This document shows positions 31,476 through 42,289 of a stretch of DNA of 64,000 nt, piece after piece. The stretch is from Pictodentalium vernedei. Taxonomy: Eukaryota; Mollusca; Scaphopoda; Dentaliida; Dentaliidae. Position numbers and translations under genes: made by a program. The notes under the pieces were generated by a model, which did not search any database, was not told the DNA's origin, and saw only the letters and a list, made by a program, of their open reading frames with translations. The stretch spans positions 256,849,597 through 256,913,596 of the forward strand of contig CM062290.1 in the NCBI GenBank assembly GCA_031216915.1. The letters are read 5' to 3'. Within the stretch, counting starts at the first letter, position 1, and every line of letters starts with the position of its first letter.

Positions 31476-32278
31476 ATTTCGAGACCAAGCGAATTGAGTG
31501 TTGTCAAGCTCCGCTGGGTAATTAAGTTATTGTGTCCTGAGAACGCGAGGATGACCCAGACAGGTTGATTCACGAGGTCACTAGTCAGTTGACCGGTGTT
31601 TACAAATTAGGGAGACAATCTATCACCTCAAGCTTCACTGGCTGAAACAATTACTTGGTAGTGGAGGCATTGGGGAAATCAACATCATCTAAAAGCCGGT
31701 TGTCCGTGCTCTCCCATCCAATTTGGGAAATATTTTTTATGATGCAAGTGACGCGTAAAGATGAGTTAGTGCGGAACAATTAAGAACAATAGATATAAAA
31801 CACTGGAGAATCCCGATTTGGATGCTTCCACCTTTTGAATTAATGATCATAATTCAGTTACACAATTCATGATGCAATTCATCCAAGTTCAGAGGATTAT
31901 ACATTTCCTGTTCGGACAAAGTATATTCCGGGAATTTGTAATTTCCAGGCAGGCAATGAACAGGTGGTTAGAAATGGATCACAAAACCAGGACTTTGTAG
32001 TAATGAGGCAACACAAAAGTTATCGAAGGCGTTTTCAGCCTACTCGAAGTAAAAATGGGATCAGTTTCTTGAAAAATGCAGCTGGACTGAGAAGATAGCT
32101 ATTGCAGGCGTAAATCGATACACTCAGAGGGAGGGAGGTAAGCATCTTAGAAGTGGAGATGGGGCGGGGGGGGGAGGGCACGTAAATTTCATTGTTTGTA
32201 GACAGGCATTTCGAGGCCTCAATGTTACTGAATCATAAGCTCACCTACGCACTTTCTCGGCCCTTTTCACACTCCGCG
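31476..32278. other. Unassigned stretch
   Basis: Nothing was recognised except a G-run at 32160-32177. Confidence 0.4.
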
Positions 32279-32359
32279 GACAAGTCGTCCCAGAGTTCCA
32301 CTCTACCCCTTGCGCCAATAGGCACACAGCGCAGAATGGAACTCAGGCGACGTCTTGTC
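32279..32359. repeat. Hairpin family H5, diverged copy (g)
   Basis: GACAAGTCGTCCCAGAGTTCC at the left and GGAACTCAGGCGACGTCTTGTC at the right, with a CAATA-GGCACA centre. It shares the GTTCCA...GGCACA layout with the hairpins at 11.8 and 50.9 kb. Confidence 0.75.
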
Positions 32360-32928
32360 TGGCGTTAGCAGTAATACAACCCTCTATTTGACAAACCAAG
32401 AACCATCTCAGGGCAAGTACCTGGATGAGAAATTTGCCATTTGGGCAGCAAGCGATTTGTTAACAAATACATAATATACAAAAAGGATTTAACGGGAACA
32501 GATATTTCGGCGTCAGATGAGCCCAGAGGACATGAAGAAGGAAACAAGATGAGTTATATTCAGACTATTATACAGAGATGTTTGACATTGGACCTAACGA
32601 GTATCCACTGTTGCGGATTCACAGCCTACTGGGCTTTGTACCCGTGGCCGTCGGTTGTTTAACACAATTATTTATTTATTTTTATTTACTTTATTTAGTC
32701 AGGTCGGCACCGGAAGGAAACGATAAAAAACCCGGATAAAAAGGGTAAACAAATTATAACACGTCAGTCGCCGACCGTGACAGAGCACACAGTTGTTACT
32801 AACTAAGGGCTTCGGCGATGTTGGCGCTTGACTCAACACAATACATTTTTTTAAAAATTTTTTTCTTTTTTCCCTTTTAATTTTTACTGGGAACTTTTTC
32901 ATCTAATTTCTTCCCTCCAGACCGCGGC
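32360..32928. other. Unassigned stretch
   Basis: Poly-T and TTTA-rich text at 32667-32695 and 32845-32885. No gene was seen. Confidence 0.4.
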
Positions 32929-33027
32929 GTGCGCCTCCCATTGGAACTGGCTGACTGAATGGGTTCCAACGAAGGGTGTGCGCCTCCCATTGGAACTGGC
33001 TGACTGAATGGGTTCCAACGAAGGTAT
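32929..33027. repeat. Perfect direct repeat, 49-bp period, two copies
   Basis: GTGCGCCTCCCATTGGAACT... occurs at 32929 and 32978, identical over at least 46 bases. Each unit contains a small inverted pair TTGGAAC/GTTCCAA. Confidence 0.95.
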
Positions 33028-33098
33028 GTAATGACTGTAACTCCAATTAAATCAACGATTTGAGTGATCATCTAAACTTGAATAATGTCATTGTTTCG

Positions 33099-33200
33099 GT
33101 CATCAACTGTTCGCTACTGAGTTCCGTATTGTCCTAAGTGACATCCTCGAAGGATGTCGCTTAGGACAATACAGAACTCAGGTAGCGTGCTGTTGACAAC
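33099..33200. repeat. Long hairpin upstream of the CXC/PIN element
   Basis: The inner part at 33112-33187 pairs CGCTACTGAGTTCCGTATTG with CAATACAGAACTCAGGTAGCG, and CTAAGTGACATCCT with AGGATGTCGCTTAG (mismatches at three or four positions). The outer GTCATCAAC/GTTGACAAC pair extends it to about 100 nt. Confidence 0.85.
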
Positions 33201-33501
33201 AAATTACTTTGAAATGGCATACTCTCTGCATGCAAGAACAACTGAAAATAGCGTCAATCAATAGTTTTCTATGGAATGGCCCCGTTTATATCCAGGTAAA
33301 TATGCTATGCAATTGAAAACTACAAAAATACCATTTTGTCACCAAATACTTCAAAAGGATACTTTTTAAGTTTGTTGCAAGCTTTGAATTTCAAGAACAT
33401 TAACACATTTTTCTTGCATGTGTATGCATTTAATACTGAAATTATATCTTTTTGGTGTGTCTACAACATTCTCATAAAATTTGTGTTGTTTCGGGTAAAG
33501 C
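33201..33501. other. Leader region of the CXC/PIN element
   Basis: AT-rich. There is no obvious TATA box or initiator that decides a promoter. The first ATG in the later reading frame is at 33502. Confidence 0.35.
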
Positions 33502-34149
33502 ATGGAACGCACTGATCTAAGCATGGAAGAACGTTAGGTAGAAGAGGCTGAGGGCAGCCAAGGAACCTGTGAAGCTTCACGAAAACGACATCGACATTCT
33601 TGTATTTTTAAGTGCTCTGAAAGAGACTCCGATTTGAATTCACCAAAGGATTTGAACACATGGACACGACTTGTTCACGCTGCAGAAATAAGATGTTTTG
33701 ATGCAAGTCTTGATATTGCTGTAGCAGCAGGTGATGGATGTGTGCCAGAAATCTTTTATCACCGACAGTGTAGGAATAGTTTCACCAAAAAACGGGATCT
33801 AGATTCTATTCAAAAAGGCGGTGATCCACGAGAACCTCAGGAACAATCACAGGCAGGTACTTCAAAAGTATTCCACAGACGGCAAACCTCAGTTACATCT
33901 TCAGCATAGAGGGTATACGAGGCTGTTTGTATCTTCTGTTTGAAGACTAGTAAATATATGAAAAGCACAAACAAAAGAGATCCATTGATTAAATGTGCTA
34001 ACCTCCAAGCAGATAAAACAATCCGAGATGCTGATACTCGTAAACACGACACCCGTGTTATCTCTCTTCTCTCTCGTGATCTGGTAGCTGCCGAGGGTCA
34101 CTATCACCGTCAATGTCACCGTGATTACACCAGACCTCCTACATCTGTT
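33502..34149 (+). pseudogene. Two tandem Cys/His finger-like modules
   Basis: Module 1 reads CIFKCSERDSDL...YHRQCRNSFT. Module 2 reads CIFCLKTSKYMKSTNKRDPL...HYHRQCHRDYTRP. Both have C-x2/3-C, about 60-90 residues, then [Y]-H-R-Q-C, so the second is a diverged duplicate of the first. The likely role is zinc binding and DNA or protein contact. Stops at about 33535 (near the start) and 33907 (between modules) are the only breaks. Module 2 contains SRDLVAAEGHYHRQC, a strongly conserved-looking block. Confidence 0.75.
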
Positions 34150-34945
34150 GATCGTCACAACACCAGAGCTTCCTTGAGTGTTTCTACCACACCAGAGAAC
34201 AATGATCCTGATCTTCTATACGCTAGAGCTGAAAAACTATGTTATGACAAACTTTTTAATAATACTAGAAATGTACTATTTCGAAAGCCGAGGGTTGTCA
34301 AGTTAACAGAATTAACAGAGGACCTTACAAGGTTTCTGCATGAGATGGGAGTCACTGAAATTAAATCTTCAACAAAGAAGCACATTCAAAGGAAGCTCCA
34401 GAGGGAATTTGGTGAGAACATTCACATGATACCTAATGACAGTGGTAAAATTTTAGTATACCCAGACAATCTGTTAAGGAGAGATCTAGTGAAAGAGAAT
34501 ATGAGATTGAGAGAGGAGTTAGAAATCTTAACGAATGACTCTGCGGACAAAGATGGTATCATTAGCAAAGCATCTCGTTTCATTAGAAATGATGTGAGAG
34601 AGCTAGATGTCAGCACACCATGGCCCCTTGCAGCTGCAGAGATGAGTGACCCATCTCCTTTTATTCCAGACTCATTAAATGCCTTTTTGAGAATTCTTTT
34701 TGTTGGAGTATCTGCACCTGATGATATTCCTCGGAAAACACATATACTGACTTAGTCTGTTGGACAAGATATTGTGTATGGTGTGACCTGTGCTAGAGTG
34801 AAACCACCAAAACATATTATTCTCCCCCAAGCTGTAAAAAGTCTCACTGGAAATACCGAACTGATACAAATTCTCAATCGTTATGGACATGGCATTTCAT
34901 ACACAACGACAAAAGAATTTGATACTGCTCTTGCTCTAAAAAAAA
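34150..34945 (+). pseudogene. Linker with coiled coil
   Basis: Contains a predicted helical heptad stretch (LLRRDLVKENMRLREELEIL, about 34467-34526) and a following SPFIPDSLNAFLRILF block. A TAG at 34753 and a shift in the eight-A run at 34938-34945 break it. Without those the frame would join directly to the core. Confidence 0.65.
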
Positions 34946-36802
34946 TTGGAGAGCCACACTGACAATGAAGTTGCATTACCCAATGCCATTTACACTAACA
35001 CAATGGTGACATTGGCATGGGACAATATTGATAGGTTAGAGGAAACACTCAGTGGAGGGGGCACGTCACATAGAGTGAATGGAATTATAATCCAACCAAG
35101 AATGCATGGCCCACATTACTTGCCAACAGCTGATAAAACATCAAGTTCTCTAGAGTCATTTAAAAGAATAAGAACTTTGAGTGTTATACAACGGTGCTTG
35201 CTGCTATATAATGCTGGAGAACGTGTTGGTCCTTTATCTCGGACATACATTGATGTGAAGGATGATGAAATAAACTACGATGTGTATAAGAAAACATTAC
35301 TTTGGGTTCTTGCGAGATTGCACAGCTCTGTGAATCAGTGTGTGGGTAGTTGGACTGGTTTTAATATTAATGTGCGTGAAAATGAACAAGTTACAGCAGA
35401 CATTGTTCGATACGTACCTACCATAAATGCTCCGGCACCAGAACTGTCAACAATGCATGAGATACTGCTACAGTCACAGAAAATCAAACGTGCTTTGTCC
35501 CTCCAAAGCATTGTTCTAGTGTTTGACCAAGCTCTATACGCAAAAGCAACCGAGGTGATTTGGAAACATAAAGACACATTTTCTGATATCGTTCCAAGGC
35601 TGGGTGTGTTCCATACAGTATGCACTTTGCTTGGTATCATAGGGAAGCGGTTTCAGGATGCTGGTTTGAAGGATTTGTGTATTGAATCCGGGGTGATAGC
35701 TGAAGGTTCGGTGGGTGGGGTCCTTGATGGGCACAAGTACAATCGTGTAGTTAGATTCCACAAACTTCTTTATGAGGCATTACTTCGTCTTGCAAGGAGA
35801 AGCTTCTGCAAAAAAACAGACTTTGAAGATACTTGTGGTGATATTGTGAGCTTGATAGAAGATTTTTCCAGCAATGTATGCTCTGAAATGTTGTTGGAGA
35901 CTCTTAGAAATCCGTTGTTTGTGTCTGTGGCTGACCAGTTTTTTGAATATCTTGAAACTTTACGCTTTCAGTCGGGTGATCTGGCAGCATTTTGAATGTC
36001 TTACATAGACCTAGTAAACGTCGTCCTAAATATGCTTCGTGCCTCTCGGGAAGGAAATTGGTGTCTACATTTGCAGTCCGTTCGGGATATGATACCATGG
36101 TGCTTCGCATACGACCGAATGAATTATGCACGATACCTTACACATTATTATGCAGAAATGACCCATCTTAAAAAAGAGCACCCTGAGATTCACGATTTCC
36201 TTGATCATGGTGGATTCTCAGTTCAGCTTGGTTTCAAGAACCCATTTGGAAGGATCCCAGTTGACCAAGCTATCGAGGAAACAGTTAATAAAGACACACA
36301 AACGGCAGGAGGAACAAAAGGTTTTAGTTTAAAAGCTAGTGCAATTACCCGATACTATCTTACTGCTGAATATCGCAGTTCATTTCTGCATTTACTCAGG
36401 GATACCCTAGGTACCAATGCTTGTACACCTGTCATTCATCCAGATTTGAGTGAATCTCGAATGAGAAGAGATGAACGAGACATTATTTCTCTTGTGAATA
36501 TGCTGGAAAATAATTGGGTCAATCCATTCTGTTCCCCACATCAAGAACTTCTCAACATTTCCACAGGGATTGCTGCTCCTGAAGATAATTCCAATGATCT
36601 CTTGGCAGCTAAAGAACTTGGCGAGAAATCATATATTCAGTTCAGAAAAGAAAGACTCGAAAGTCAACCACCAAAAATGAAATTCCATGATCCTCTGAAA
36701 AAAGCTAACTTAAAAACATTTACTGACATGAGAGTGAAGAGAACTTGTCAGTCTGCTGGGAGACCAATCATCCTGAAAGCCGATAGAGATCTATTTGCTT
36801 AG
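34946..36802 (+). pseudogene. Conserved core with D/E motifs (putative RNase H-like)
   Basis: Two frames separated only by TGA at 35993-35995. Notable blocks: TLAWDNIDRLEETLSGGGTS, HRVNGIIIQP, then LVFDQALYAKATEVIW, RLGVFHT, IIGKRFQDAGLKDLCIES, EGSVGGVLDGHKYNR, PWCFAYDRMNYARYL and IPVDQAIEETVNKDT. Conserved D in WDN and in FDQA, and E in DQAIEETVN, occur in the order and loose spacing expected of a DDE/D transposase-type fold. This is inference from motif order only. A structure prediction is needed to say more. The first part of the block is also recognisable in many animal-genome proteins of unknown function. Confidence 0.6.
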
Positions 36803-36913
36803 ATGATATTGATTGCACAAACTCGTGAAGTTGACTTAAGAGAGGTACTTGCACATCGTTTGGGTCCTGTTCCATGAGCATTAACTACACCAGAGGGCAC
36901 ACTAAGAAAGACC

Positions 36914-37740
36914 ATGAAATCATCTCTCTACAAACACTTGACAAAGGAGTCAACGCCGATAGAAACAATTCCTGATAATTCTGCATGCATCATAGATGGA
37001 ATGGCTCTGGTCCAGAAATTAGATGCAAATCATATGACTTTCACCGATGTAGCTGACTCTGTGCTTAAGATGGTATTGAGGGGGGGACCAAAATGTAGGC
37101 GCATAGATGTTGTTTTCGATGTTTACCGAGAGCAGTCTATAAAGGATCTAGAGAGGGCTAACAGGGGTTCATCAACTGGAACAGCATACAAGACAATTGC
37201 ACCAAGACATAAAATAACACAGTGGAGAAAATTTCTATGTTCACCAGATAATAAAAATAAACTAATTGAATTCCTAGTGAATGAATGGAGCAAACCATCA
37301 CGAAGAGAAAGACTGGATAACAAATGTATGTTTGTTACAAAAGGCAGCCTCTGTAAAAAACTGTCACAAGACTCTGTAGAAAGTGTCAATTGTCTAGCGT
37401 CTCATCAGGAGGAGGCCGATACACGACTATTGTTGCATGCAGCTCATTGTGCTGCAGCTAAGTTTCCTTCGATCATCATAATCTCCGAGGACACAGATGT
37501 GTTCGTTTTGTGTGTTGCCTTTTCATCCAAGATATCGTGTCCTCTCTATCTGAAAAGTGGAACTAAGACACGCACCAAATTCACTGATATTCAGAAAATA
37601 TCTAAGATATTGGGAGAAGACATTTGTCAAGCATTACCAGGTTTGCATGCATTCACTGGTTGTGATACTGTTTCTGCATTTGCTGGTAAAGGGAAGATAG
37701 CTGCTTATAAACTTTTGGGAAAAAAACAAGACACATGTTC
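36914..37740 (+). pseudogene. FEN/XPG-like PIN nuclease module
   Basis: The frame 36914-37759 contains CIIDGMALVQKL (D at 36995), VVFDVYREQSIK (D at 37118), EEADTRLLLHA (37409 on), IISEDTDVFVL (37484 on) and LHAFTGCDTVSAFAGKGK (37658 on). The E-A-D pair, the S-x-D-x-D pair and the G-C-D followed by a GKGK helix-hairpin-helix-like element are the metal-binding layout of FEN/XPG-type PIN nucleases. All acidic residues are present, so this module looks intact. The upstream reading frame is broken at 36800 and 36875. It would cleave flapped or branched DNA or RNA if active. Substrate unknown. Confidence 0.75.
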
Positions 37741-37745
37741 AGACA

Positions 37746-38282
37746 TTGAAAATGCTTAGATCTGACTGGAGTATATCTGTTGAACTTATGAAACAACTAG
37801 AGGCATTCACCTGCAATATTTACAATTCACAGACAAATATATCAAGTTTAAATGATCTCAGATTCAACGTATTCTGTGCTCGGAAAGGTGAAGCAGAATC
37901 TTGGCAACTACCACCATGTTCATCATCTCTTGTCAATCACTGTCGAAGAGCAAATTACCAGTGTGCCATTTGGAAGAGAAGCTTAGAGGTTTCTCCAGAA
38001 ATTCCTGATCCGATAGGGCATGGTTGGGGTCTTGAAGATGGTAAGCTTGCCATTGATTGGAGTGCTGCATCACCTGCACCAGAAGTGGTGATGGAACTTC
38101 TTTCTTGCACATGTTCACGGAAATGCGTCGAGGAAACATGTAGTTGTTTGCGCAACAGACTTAAGTGTACTTATATGTGCAAACTCACAACTTGCACCAA
38201 CCAAAGTGAGGACACAGATGAGAATTATTTGTGTGGTGATGGTTCTCAGGAGGAAGCTGAGGATGATGACACGGATATCTGA
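37746..38282 (+). pseudogene. C-terminal tesmin/TSO1-like CXC domain
   Basis: A 178-residue frame in a different phase from the PIN module. It starts with WSISVELMKQLEAFTCNIYN, goes on through LPPCSSSLVNHCRRANYQC and PIGHGWGLEDGKL, and then a cysteine array CTCSRKCVEETCSC...LKCTYMC...C (38106-38204), the layout of a single CXC/CRC repeat that binds DNA in tesmin/TSO1/LIN54 proteins. It ends with an acidic tail EEAEDDDTDI and the final TGA at 38280-38282. A single repeat, not the usual pair, is present. Confidence 0.8.
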
Positions 38283-38869
38283 TGATCTGTTTTGAATGAC
38301 CTGAATTATGTGTGATTTTCTGTGGAAGAATAACAAACATTCAATTAAATTTTAATTTGATCTATAGTGATTGGCTAGTTTAGTTTATGCCATTCAAGCA
38401 CCGGAATGTAGGATGAAGTAACATCCAGAATGGCTACGTGGAATGAATGCCATCTAGAATGATATTAATGTAAATAGAAGGTGGAACTTATTGACCTTTT
38501 ATTGACCTATATAATGACCTATTAATAGTATATAATGTAATCAAATATGAAAGTCTGCTGGTGGAAGCCTTTCCAGTGGCACACATAGAGGTTATCTGTT
38601 TGAATAGTCTATTTAGTTTCTAGCTACTTGGATTTCACATCCACTTACCTAGAGAGGTTGGACACCGCTACTTCCCAAAACAACTTTTTAAAAAAGGCTT
38701 GAAGTAGATCAGTGTTCCCTGAAACTGAGTCTCAGAAGTGGCAATATGTTAATATTACTTCAAGGGCATTATTAACTGGTAACAAATAACTCACTTTAGA
38801 TTCCATATATCCGATAGGGTGATGTATCTGATGCCTTTCCGATTGGCACCTGAATTCGATAAAAAAACT
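38283..38869. other. 3' region of the CXC/PIN element
   Basis: No clear AATAAA signal or poly(A) tail was found in this region. A short AAAAAAGG run at 38689-38696 is not a tail. Confidence 0.4.
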
Positions 38870-39240
38870 GAAAAGTTTGACCTTTTGACCTTTGATGACC
38901 AACATAAAATTACTATTACATATAAGATGCACTTTAATTTGTACCTTTTGTGTATAAGCAATAGAATGAATAGTCCTTCACTGAAATTTATTTGATAGTT
39001 TTGAAATTATCACAGTTACCTTTCCCCTACCCCTAATTTTAAGTCACCATTTTTCACACGACGAACAAAACGCAACGGTGATTTTTTTTTCACTTTAGCT
39101 GTGGATTCCAGCTTGGCTTCAAAGGTTTTCTGTAACTAGAAACATATGTCTTTCGAAATATCATAGTGTTCCTTTGTCCCCCCAGGTGGTACCAATATCT
39201 GGTCTGGATCATGGACTAATAGTTTGAGTCTCGACGTGTC
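38870..39240 (+). repeat. Repeated 3' flank of the CXC/PIN element
   Basis: Plus-strand text including GACCTTTGATGACC, TTTAGCTGTGGATTCCAGC, CCTTTGTCCCCCCAGGTGG and GGTCTGGATCATGGACTA matches, inverted, the stretch at 26346-26930. The homology starts about 600 bases after the stop codon. Confidence 0.75.
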
Positions 39241-40060
39241 CACCCCTGGTGTTTGCATGAGTATGACTGTAACGGCGCTGTAATTTCGCTGTAGATGTGA
39301 TATGATGTATTAGTTGAGTCGGTCGGGGCAGGGTCAACCTCTAAGCGGCACCCAGCAACAACGATGCTGGCATCTATTCGGTGGCAGTGTTTGCCTATCC
39401 GTAACCACTCTGTGGTCTTTGCATGTGTCTGTTTGTCCATGTGCAGTGATGCTTTATGCACGTGAGTGTCCATAGAAAATACGCAATTTGTTGTATATAG
39501 TTTCCACTCGGTGGTGAGTGTGTGAGTTTGGTGGTTCTATCGGAGAAAGTGTTGTCCAATTGTACGCGACAGTAGTAGGTATTGTTATAGATGGACTGAG
39601 ACTTCTGGACCAAACTTGATTTTTGGGGTGTTTTACCTTCAAATTATTTTTTTGGTACTCATTTAGTTCGGAACTGAGCTCGCCGTTTTTAAGTCTGTCA
39701 AGAGTTTTATCCGTGATGTTTTTAAACATTTTGAAAATTCCAACTAGGGATGGATACTTAAATGGGTGTCTCCTCTTCCACTCCCACCTACCAGGAGGAG
39801 GAAATGTTTTAAAATGTTAACTCTGTGTGAATGTACCGGTAGGTTTGATGGTACTCTGAAAATATTTCCAAGCAGTTTAAATGACTGCAGCTAAATATCT
39901 ATATACATAATCTGAGGTTTCAAGACAGCACAAAATGACAATTTCTTGTAGTACTGTAGTCTGCAAGTAGGTCCTATCTGCCTCCATTTGGCACTGTGTC
40001 AATTACAGGAAGGACGTGCATGGAGAATGCTCAGAACATCAGTATTCAACCAATAATTTA
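39241..40060. other. Unassigned, with an inverted short block
   Basis: CACCCAGCAACAACGATGCT...ATCTATTCGG at 39346-39379 matches a segment at about 26460-26495 in the same strand, while the neighbouring shared segment is inverted, so a small inversion separates the two copies. No gene is visible. Confidence 0.5.
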
Positions 40061-40064
40061 TTAA

Positions 40065-40266
40065 CCCTTTACCCAACGCAGATGATACCAAACTTTATTA
40101 TTTTAAATATAATTTTTTTTCATTTTTCAAAAAATTTCAGACGAGCTCGTTCCAACGAGGGGTCACATGATATGGTTTTGTTGAAATTTTTGGAAAAATA
40201 ATATTTTTTCAACTGCTGAATTTGGATATTACGCGAGCGGATGCGGGCGATTCGTTGGGTAAAGGG
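40065..40266. mobile_element. TTAA MITE, family A variant (copy A4)
   Basis: A 202-bp element between TTAA at 40061-40064 and TTAA at 40267-40270, with ends CCCTTTACCCAACG and TTCGTTGGGTAAAGGG (14-bp complementary ends). Half of the palindrome survives (GACGAGCTCGTTCCAACGAGGGGTC). The inner flanks (CAACTGCTGAATTTGGATATTACGC) differ from copies A1-A3 but match copy A14 at 55.7 kb in mirror order. Confidence 0.88.
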
Positions 40267-40270
40267 TTAA

Positions 40271-41030
40271 TTGATCATCTCAAATATGAGGTCATGCTGA
40301 GCGGTGATTACACTAATCTTGAAATGAACTTCATGACTAACAATCAACCATTCATTATGCTTACAAAGTATGAGTAATGATTTAGCTAACTAACTCAGCC
40401 TATATGTCACAATATGTATGAGATATTAATTCAACAATACCAAATATGAATCAAAATGTTCAGTCTGGCTATATCTGTCTCCCATGAGAGTACAGAGCCA
40501 AAGAAAATGCTGCACAATTTTGGGAGTAACTTTAAAAAGTCCTAGACACAGCCTCATAGGGGGCACATTTTCAGTCCTAATATAAACTGCAGTCTGTGAG
40601 TGCATTGCATGTTGGTCTCATAATGTGCTCTGTATACTGGCCTCATAAATAAACTGCATATGATTATTATGAGCACCAACTTGACCAACTTGTTTGTATT
40701 TTTGTTCTGATATAATTCAAGAAACGGTTTGCTAAATGCTTGTAACAACATGAAAGTTTAAGGTTAGATAGAGAAGAGACCAAAACGCGTAACATGACCA
40801 CGGTTGTGAAATTAACCTCGGAGCCTCTGAGCAGTCGGACAATCTTGCATTGTTGCAAATTCTGTCTGTGGGAGTCGGCTGTTGGAATTTTCATGGAAAT
40901 GTAATACCGCATTTGGAAAAAACCTCTGTTACAACAATGGTTCGAATTTCTAACTGTTGGACTTTTTGCCTGAAACATTTCGAACTATCTTGATTTTTTT
41001 TGGCAAATAATGGGGGAGGGATGAGCCCCC
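40271..41030. other. Unassigned stretch
   Basis: Nothing was recognised. A C-run follows at 41037-41052. Confidence 0.4.
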
Positions 41031-41655
41031 CCCTCCCCCCCCCCCCCCCCACCGTCTTGTAGCTACCACTCTGTATTTTGGTGACTGCTTGACACTGTAT
41101 TATCTGACGTTTTAGCCGTTTTATTATTGGGTGTCGTCACAATCAATCGTTGGATTTATTCTCCGACAGTGATATTCAGCGTTTACACATCATTTCCATC
41201 ATGCATTGAGTGACTTGCTTCACTCGATCCCTTATGTTAAAGTCGCCCAATCCGCTACGTGGTTCCCCACAAATCCACTATACATAGAAATCGATGCGAT
41301 ACATTCTCGAGAATGAATCCATACCTACACGTTATTCTTATTGGTCTTGCCACTCTGAAAGTAACTATCTGGCACCAATGTATACCCTTCGGGGTACTAA
41401 GGCAAACAGAGGCGATTATGGAAGCCTTGCCAGGTCCTTGGTCAATGTCAATCGCTTCCAGTTACACTGCTACTATCTCAGCTAAGAGCTACTTGATGCA
41501 ATACTATCGACTTCTTCATGTAGTGTGTGAAGTATATTTTGTCTTCTGTGTGGGGACGATGACTATAAGCTTACAAACTTAGTGCCGAATCTCTGACTCC
41601 ATGTGTCGTTTGTAACGCTACTATTTGTATTTTGCTGGAATAAACATTGTTTAAA
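41031..41655 (+). other. Possible LINE 3' end
   Basis: A plus-strand stretch ending GGAATAAACATTG-TTTAAACTAAA. This tail is similar to the one at 51461-51490 (AATAAAGTATTG-CTTGAACTAAAC), suggesting a shared LINE 3' end. The coding part before it (41259-41582) was not recognised. Confidence 0.35.
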
Positions 41656-41659
41656 CTAA

Positions 41660-41738
41660 AAACTGAAAAACTAAGATTTGAAAGGCGTTTTTTGTGGATA
41701 GCGCAGGCTAGGTCTGGCCGTCACGTTGTGTAAAAGGT
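41660..41738. mobile_element. Family A MITE end fragment (copy A15)
   Basis: Text GATAGCGCAGGCTAGGTCTG and CGTCACGTTGTGTAAAAGG is a decayed right end of family A (GCGCTGGCCGGTTTTGGCCG and CGTTAGGTAAAGG). No other half was found. Confidence 0.5.
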
Positions 41739-41818
41739 GATGCGAAATATCCGAACACTGTTCTCGCGGATTATTGGCAGACTTTCCTTCAGATTAACAC
41801 AGGGCGAACAACCAGGGA

Positions 41819-41820
<2 letters not shown>

Positions 41821-41897
<77 letters not shown>
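41821..41897. repeat. (GA)n microsatellite
   Basis: More than 35 GA units. It creates long spurious open frames on both strands. Confidence 0.99.
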
Positions 41898-41900
<3 letters not shown>

Positions 41901-41965
41901 GACGAACATTATCTTTACCAATATATTTTAGACCATAATACCACCAGCAGAGTTTCGCCTTGGAA

Positions 41966-42084
41966 CTGCACGTTGAAAATATTGATTGGTCTACCCCACA
42001 TTTCAACTCAGCAGCCATCCTGCAAAATGAAAGTATGACATATCTTGTTTTCACGGAATGGAAAAGCGGCCGCTCGTGTCAGTT
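41966..42084. mobile_element. Family C MITE, half copy (C2)
   Basis: Begins inside the central hairpin (CTGCACGTTGAAAATATTGA...GGTCTACCCCAC) and goes on to the GGAAAAGCGGCCGCT block. The left half is missing. Confidence 0.75.
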
Positions 42085-42289
42085 TTATAGATACCGAGTG
42101 CTCTGAACATTCTCAGATCCTAGATATCAGTAGTAAGCACAGATTGTGAGGTGAGAATATGGAACCTTGTGGTATTCCCTCAACATCCTCTTCCTCCCCT
42201 TCCGCTCCTGGAGTCGGTGCCGCTGTAGGAAATGCTTGACTTTTCCTTGTTGCTCTGAAAGATTCTTCGTGCAAGGTATTTTCAAAGAC

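Larger units (their letters stand above)
33502..38282 (+). pseudogene. Large intronless decayed gene: paired fingers, conserved core, PIN-like nuclease, CXC domain
   Basis: One reading frame can be followed for about 4.78 kb (near 1,590 codons). It is broken by in-frame stops at about 33535, 33907, 34753, 35993, 36800 and 36875, and by frameshifts at about 34938 (an A-run) and just before 37746. All six stops are TAG or TGA. Order of parts: two Cys/His finger-like modules, a coiled coil, a conserved core rich in D/E motifs, a FEN/XPG-like PIN module, and a tesmin/TSO1-like CXC domain. I recognise it as a copy of a large, poorly characterised family seen in many animal genomes. Its function is not established. 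Lack of introns and a repeated 3' flank suggest a mobile element rather than a host gene. A processed retrocopy is the alternative, but no poly(A) tail was found. Confidence 0.85.

Noticed and set aside
31317..31573. Repeated peptide LNAINTFREQSGRNEFLKK in several frames
   Set aside because: It is the tandem repeat and its palindrome read as protein; both strands give look-alike peptides.
41721..42054. Open frames with long (RE)n or (SL)n runs
   Set aside because: They are only the (GA)n microsatellite translated.
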